A stretch of DNA of 64,000 nucleotides, taken from positions 5,146,001 to 5,210,000 of the forward strand of contig OZ245021.1 of the NCBI GenBank assembly GCA_965223775.1, read 5' to 3'. The notes below the pieces were generated by a model. The model had not been told where the DNA came from and searched no databases. It saw only the letters and a list, made by a program, of their open reading frames with translations. Shown one piece after another: positions 63,111-64,000 of this stretch (positions within the stretch are counted from its first letter, which is position 1; every line of letters starts with the position of its first letter). The DNA is from JAJDXW01 sp965223775. GTDB taxonomy: Bacteria; Pseudomonadota; Gammaproteobacteria; HK1. The translations under genes and the position numbers were made by a program.

Positions 63111-63145
63111 CCCGGCCGACTGCCCGCGGGCGTTCAGAGGCACCG

Positions 63146-63868
63146 TCAGCGCACGTTCGTGAGGAAGCGGCGCGTATGGGTGCTCTCAGGCTCTCCGAAG
63201 ATCTGGGACGGCGGCCCGATCTCCTCGATCCGGCCCTCATGGAAGTGGGCCACTCGGTCGGAGACGTCGCGCGCGAATCCCATCTCGTGGGTGACGCAGA
63301 TCATGGTCATCCCTTCTTCGGCGAGCAGACGCATCGTGTCGAGCACTTCGCCGACGAGCTCGGGGTCGAGGGCCGAAGTCGCCTCGTCGAACAGCATGTA
63401 GCTCGGCTCCATGGCGAGGGCGCGGGCGATGGCAAGGCGCTGCTGCTGCCCGCCCGAGAGAGCCGAGGGATACTCCACGAGCTTGTCCGCAAGCCCCACA
63501 TGGACGAGCTGGCGCTCCGCGATCTCGCACGCCTCGGTCCTTGACTTCTTCCGTACGATGCGAGGAGAGAGTGCAACGTTCTCGAGCGCCGTGAGGTGCG
63601 GGAACGAGTTCCACTGCTGAAAGACCATGCCGAGGTTCTGCCGGAGCCGGTTGATGTCCGTGCTTTTCTCGTGGACCGATACACCATCCACGAAGACCTC
63701 GCCGCCCTGGATGCTCTCCAGACCGTTGATGCAGTAGAGGAAGGTCGACTTTCCGGAGCCCGAGGCGCCGATGACGCTCAACACCTCACCCTTCTCTACC
63801 GTGAGGCTCACCCCCTTCAGGATGTGCAGCGCGCCGTAGTACTTGTGCAGCTCCTTGACTTCAATCAT
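63146..63868 (-). CDS. Amino-acid ABC importer ATP-binding protein (GlnQ/HisP family)
   Basis: 240 residues from an ATG at 63868 that overlaps the permease stop (ATGA); a GTG at 63877 is less likely. Walker A VLSVIGASGSGKSTFLYCIN, Q-loop MVFQQWNSFPHLTALENV, signature ALSGGQQQRLAIARALAMEP, Walker B MLFDEATSALDPELVGEVLD, and switch VTHEMGFARDVSDRVAHF. It powers a polar amino-acid importer with the permease just upstream. The binding protein lies outside the window. Confidence 0.93.
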   Translation of the reverse strand: MIEVKELHKYYGALHILKGVSLTVEKGEVLSVIGASGSGKSTFLYCINGLESIQGGEVFVDGVSVHEKSTDINRLRQNLGMVFQQWNSFPHLTALENVALSPRIVRKKSRTEACEIAERQLVHVGLADKLVEYPSALSGGQQQRLAIARALAMEPSYMLFDEATSALDPELVGEVLDTMRLLAEEGMTMICVTHEMGFARDVSDRVAHFHEGRIEEIGPPSQIFGEPESTHTRRFLTNVR

Positions 63869-64000
63869 GCCTGCCACCTTCCCTCGAAGCGCTGGCTCAG
63901 CCTGGAAACCGGATAGGAGAGGGCGAAATAGAATGCGCCGGCGACGGCCAGGATGAGGAACGGCTCCTGGGTGCGGGTAATCAGGATCTGCGACGCCCGC
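63865..64000 (-). CDS. Amino-acid ABC importer permease, C-terminal end (partial)
   Basis: Only the last 44 codons are inside the window: ASQILITRTQEPFLILAVAG then AFYFALSYPVSRLSQRFEGR, the final membrane segment and short tail of the HisM/GlnP permease family. Its TGA overlaps the ATPase ATG. Most of the gene lies beyond 64000. Confidence 0.85.
   Translation of the reverse strand, partial: RASQILITRTQEPFLILAVAGAFYFALSYPVSRLSQRFEGRWQA

Overview
The window looks like chromosome of a high-GC (roughly two-thirds G+C by eye) gammaproteobacterium. Evidence is a conserved housekeeping core: rpmB-rpmG, hisIE-tatABC, uppP, folB, plsY, a divergent tsaD, and the rpsU-yqeY-dnaG-rpoD macromolecular synthesis cluster followed by a CAU tRNA. 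The genus cannot be named from sequence alone; several high-GC, environmental or host-associated lineages would fit.

Layout. (1) 0-9 kb is accessory and partly decayed: a VOC protein, a vapC scrap, a Tat-exported protein, a multicopper oxidase wreck hit by a 208-bp MITE, an SDR epimerase, a class II aldolase with a PhyH dioxygenase, a DUF4189 protein, a MarR/SodC chimera and a second PhyH dioxygenase. (2) 9-14 kb has a WecA/MraY-type phosphoglycosyl transferase and a complete coxM-coxS-coxL molybdenum hydroxylase operon. (3) 14-30 kb is the housekeeping core, interrupted only by a parD-parE module whose toxin is frameshifted. (4) 30-53 kb, starting right after the CAU tRNA, is a gene graveyard and mobile-element landing zone. 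It holds fragments of an amidase, a Y-family polymerase and a DNA methyltransferase fused into one frame, two IS21 elements, TnpB (IS605-type) remains, an acyl-CoA dehydrogenase, a LysR regulator, a polyamine-type ABC importer whose binding-protein gene is split by an IS21 element, an OST-HTH/LOTUS two-gene module, a serine recombinase and a Uma2-type nuclease. (5) 53-60 kb is a surface-polysaccharide cluster: an MsbA-like exporter, three GT4 glycosyltransferases and a TupA-like ATP-grasp protein. Its middle part (55.6-59 kb) has visibly lower GC than the core. (6) 60-64 kb has an Rpn-type nuclease fragment, a low-GC class 3 lipase, a PEP-CTERM remnant, coiled-coil ORFs and the end of an amino-acid ABC importer.

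How the parts fit. TatABC could export both Tat-signal proteins near the left edge. UppP and the WecA-like enzyme handle undecaprenyl-linked sugars and could feed the 53-60 kb glycan cluster. FolB and the FolM-like reductase both belong to pterin/folate chemistry. The OST-HTH gene and its partner are 5 bp apart and end in a strong hairpin terminator. They are the best candidate here for an undescribed functional system. A MITE-like family (three copies with about 25-bp inverted ends on CTAG) is the clearest undescribed element.

Most ORFs on the strand opposite to real genes are GC-driven shadows and were left out. Functions are assigned from motifs read by eye; no database search was run.
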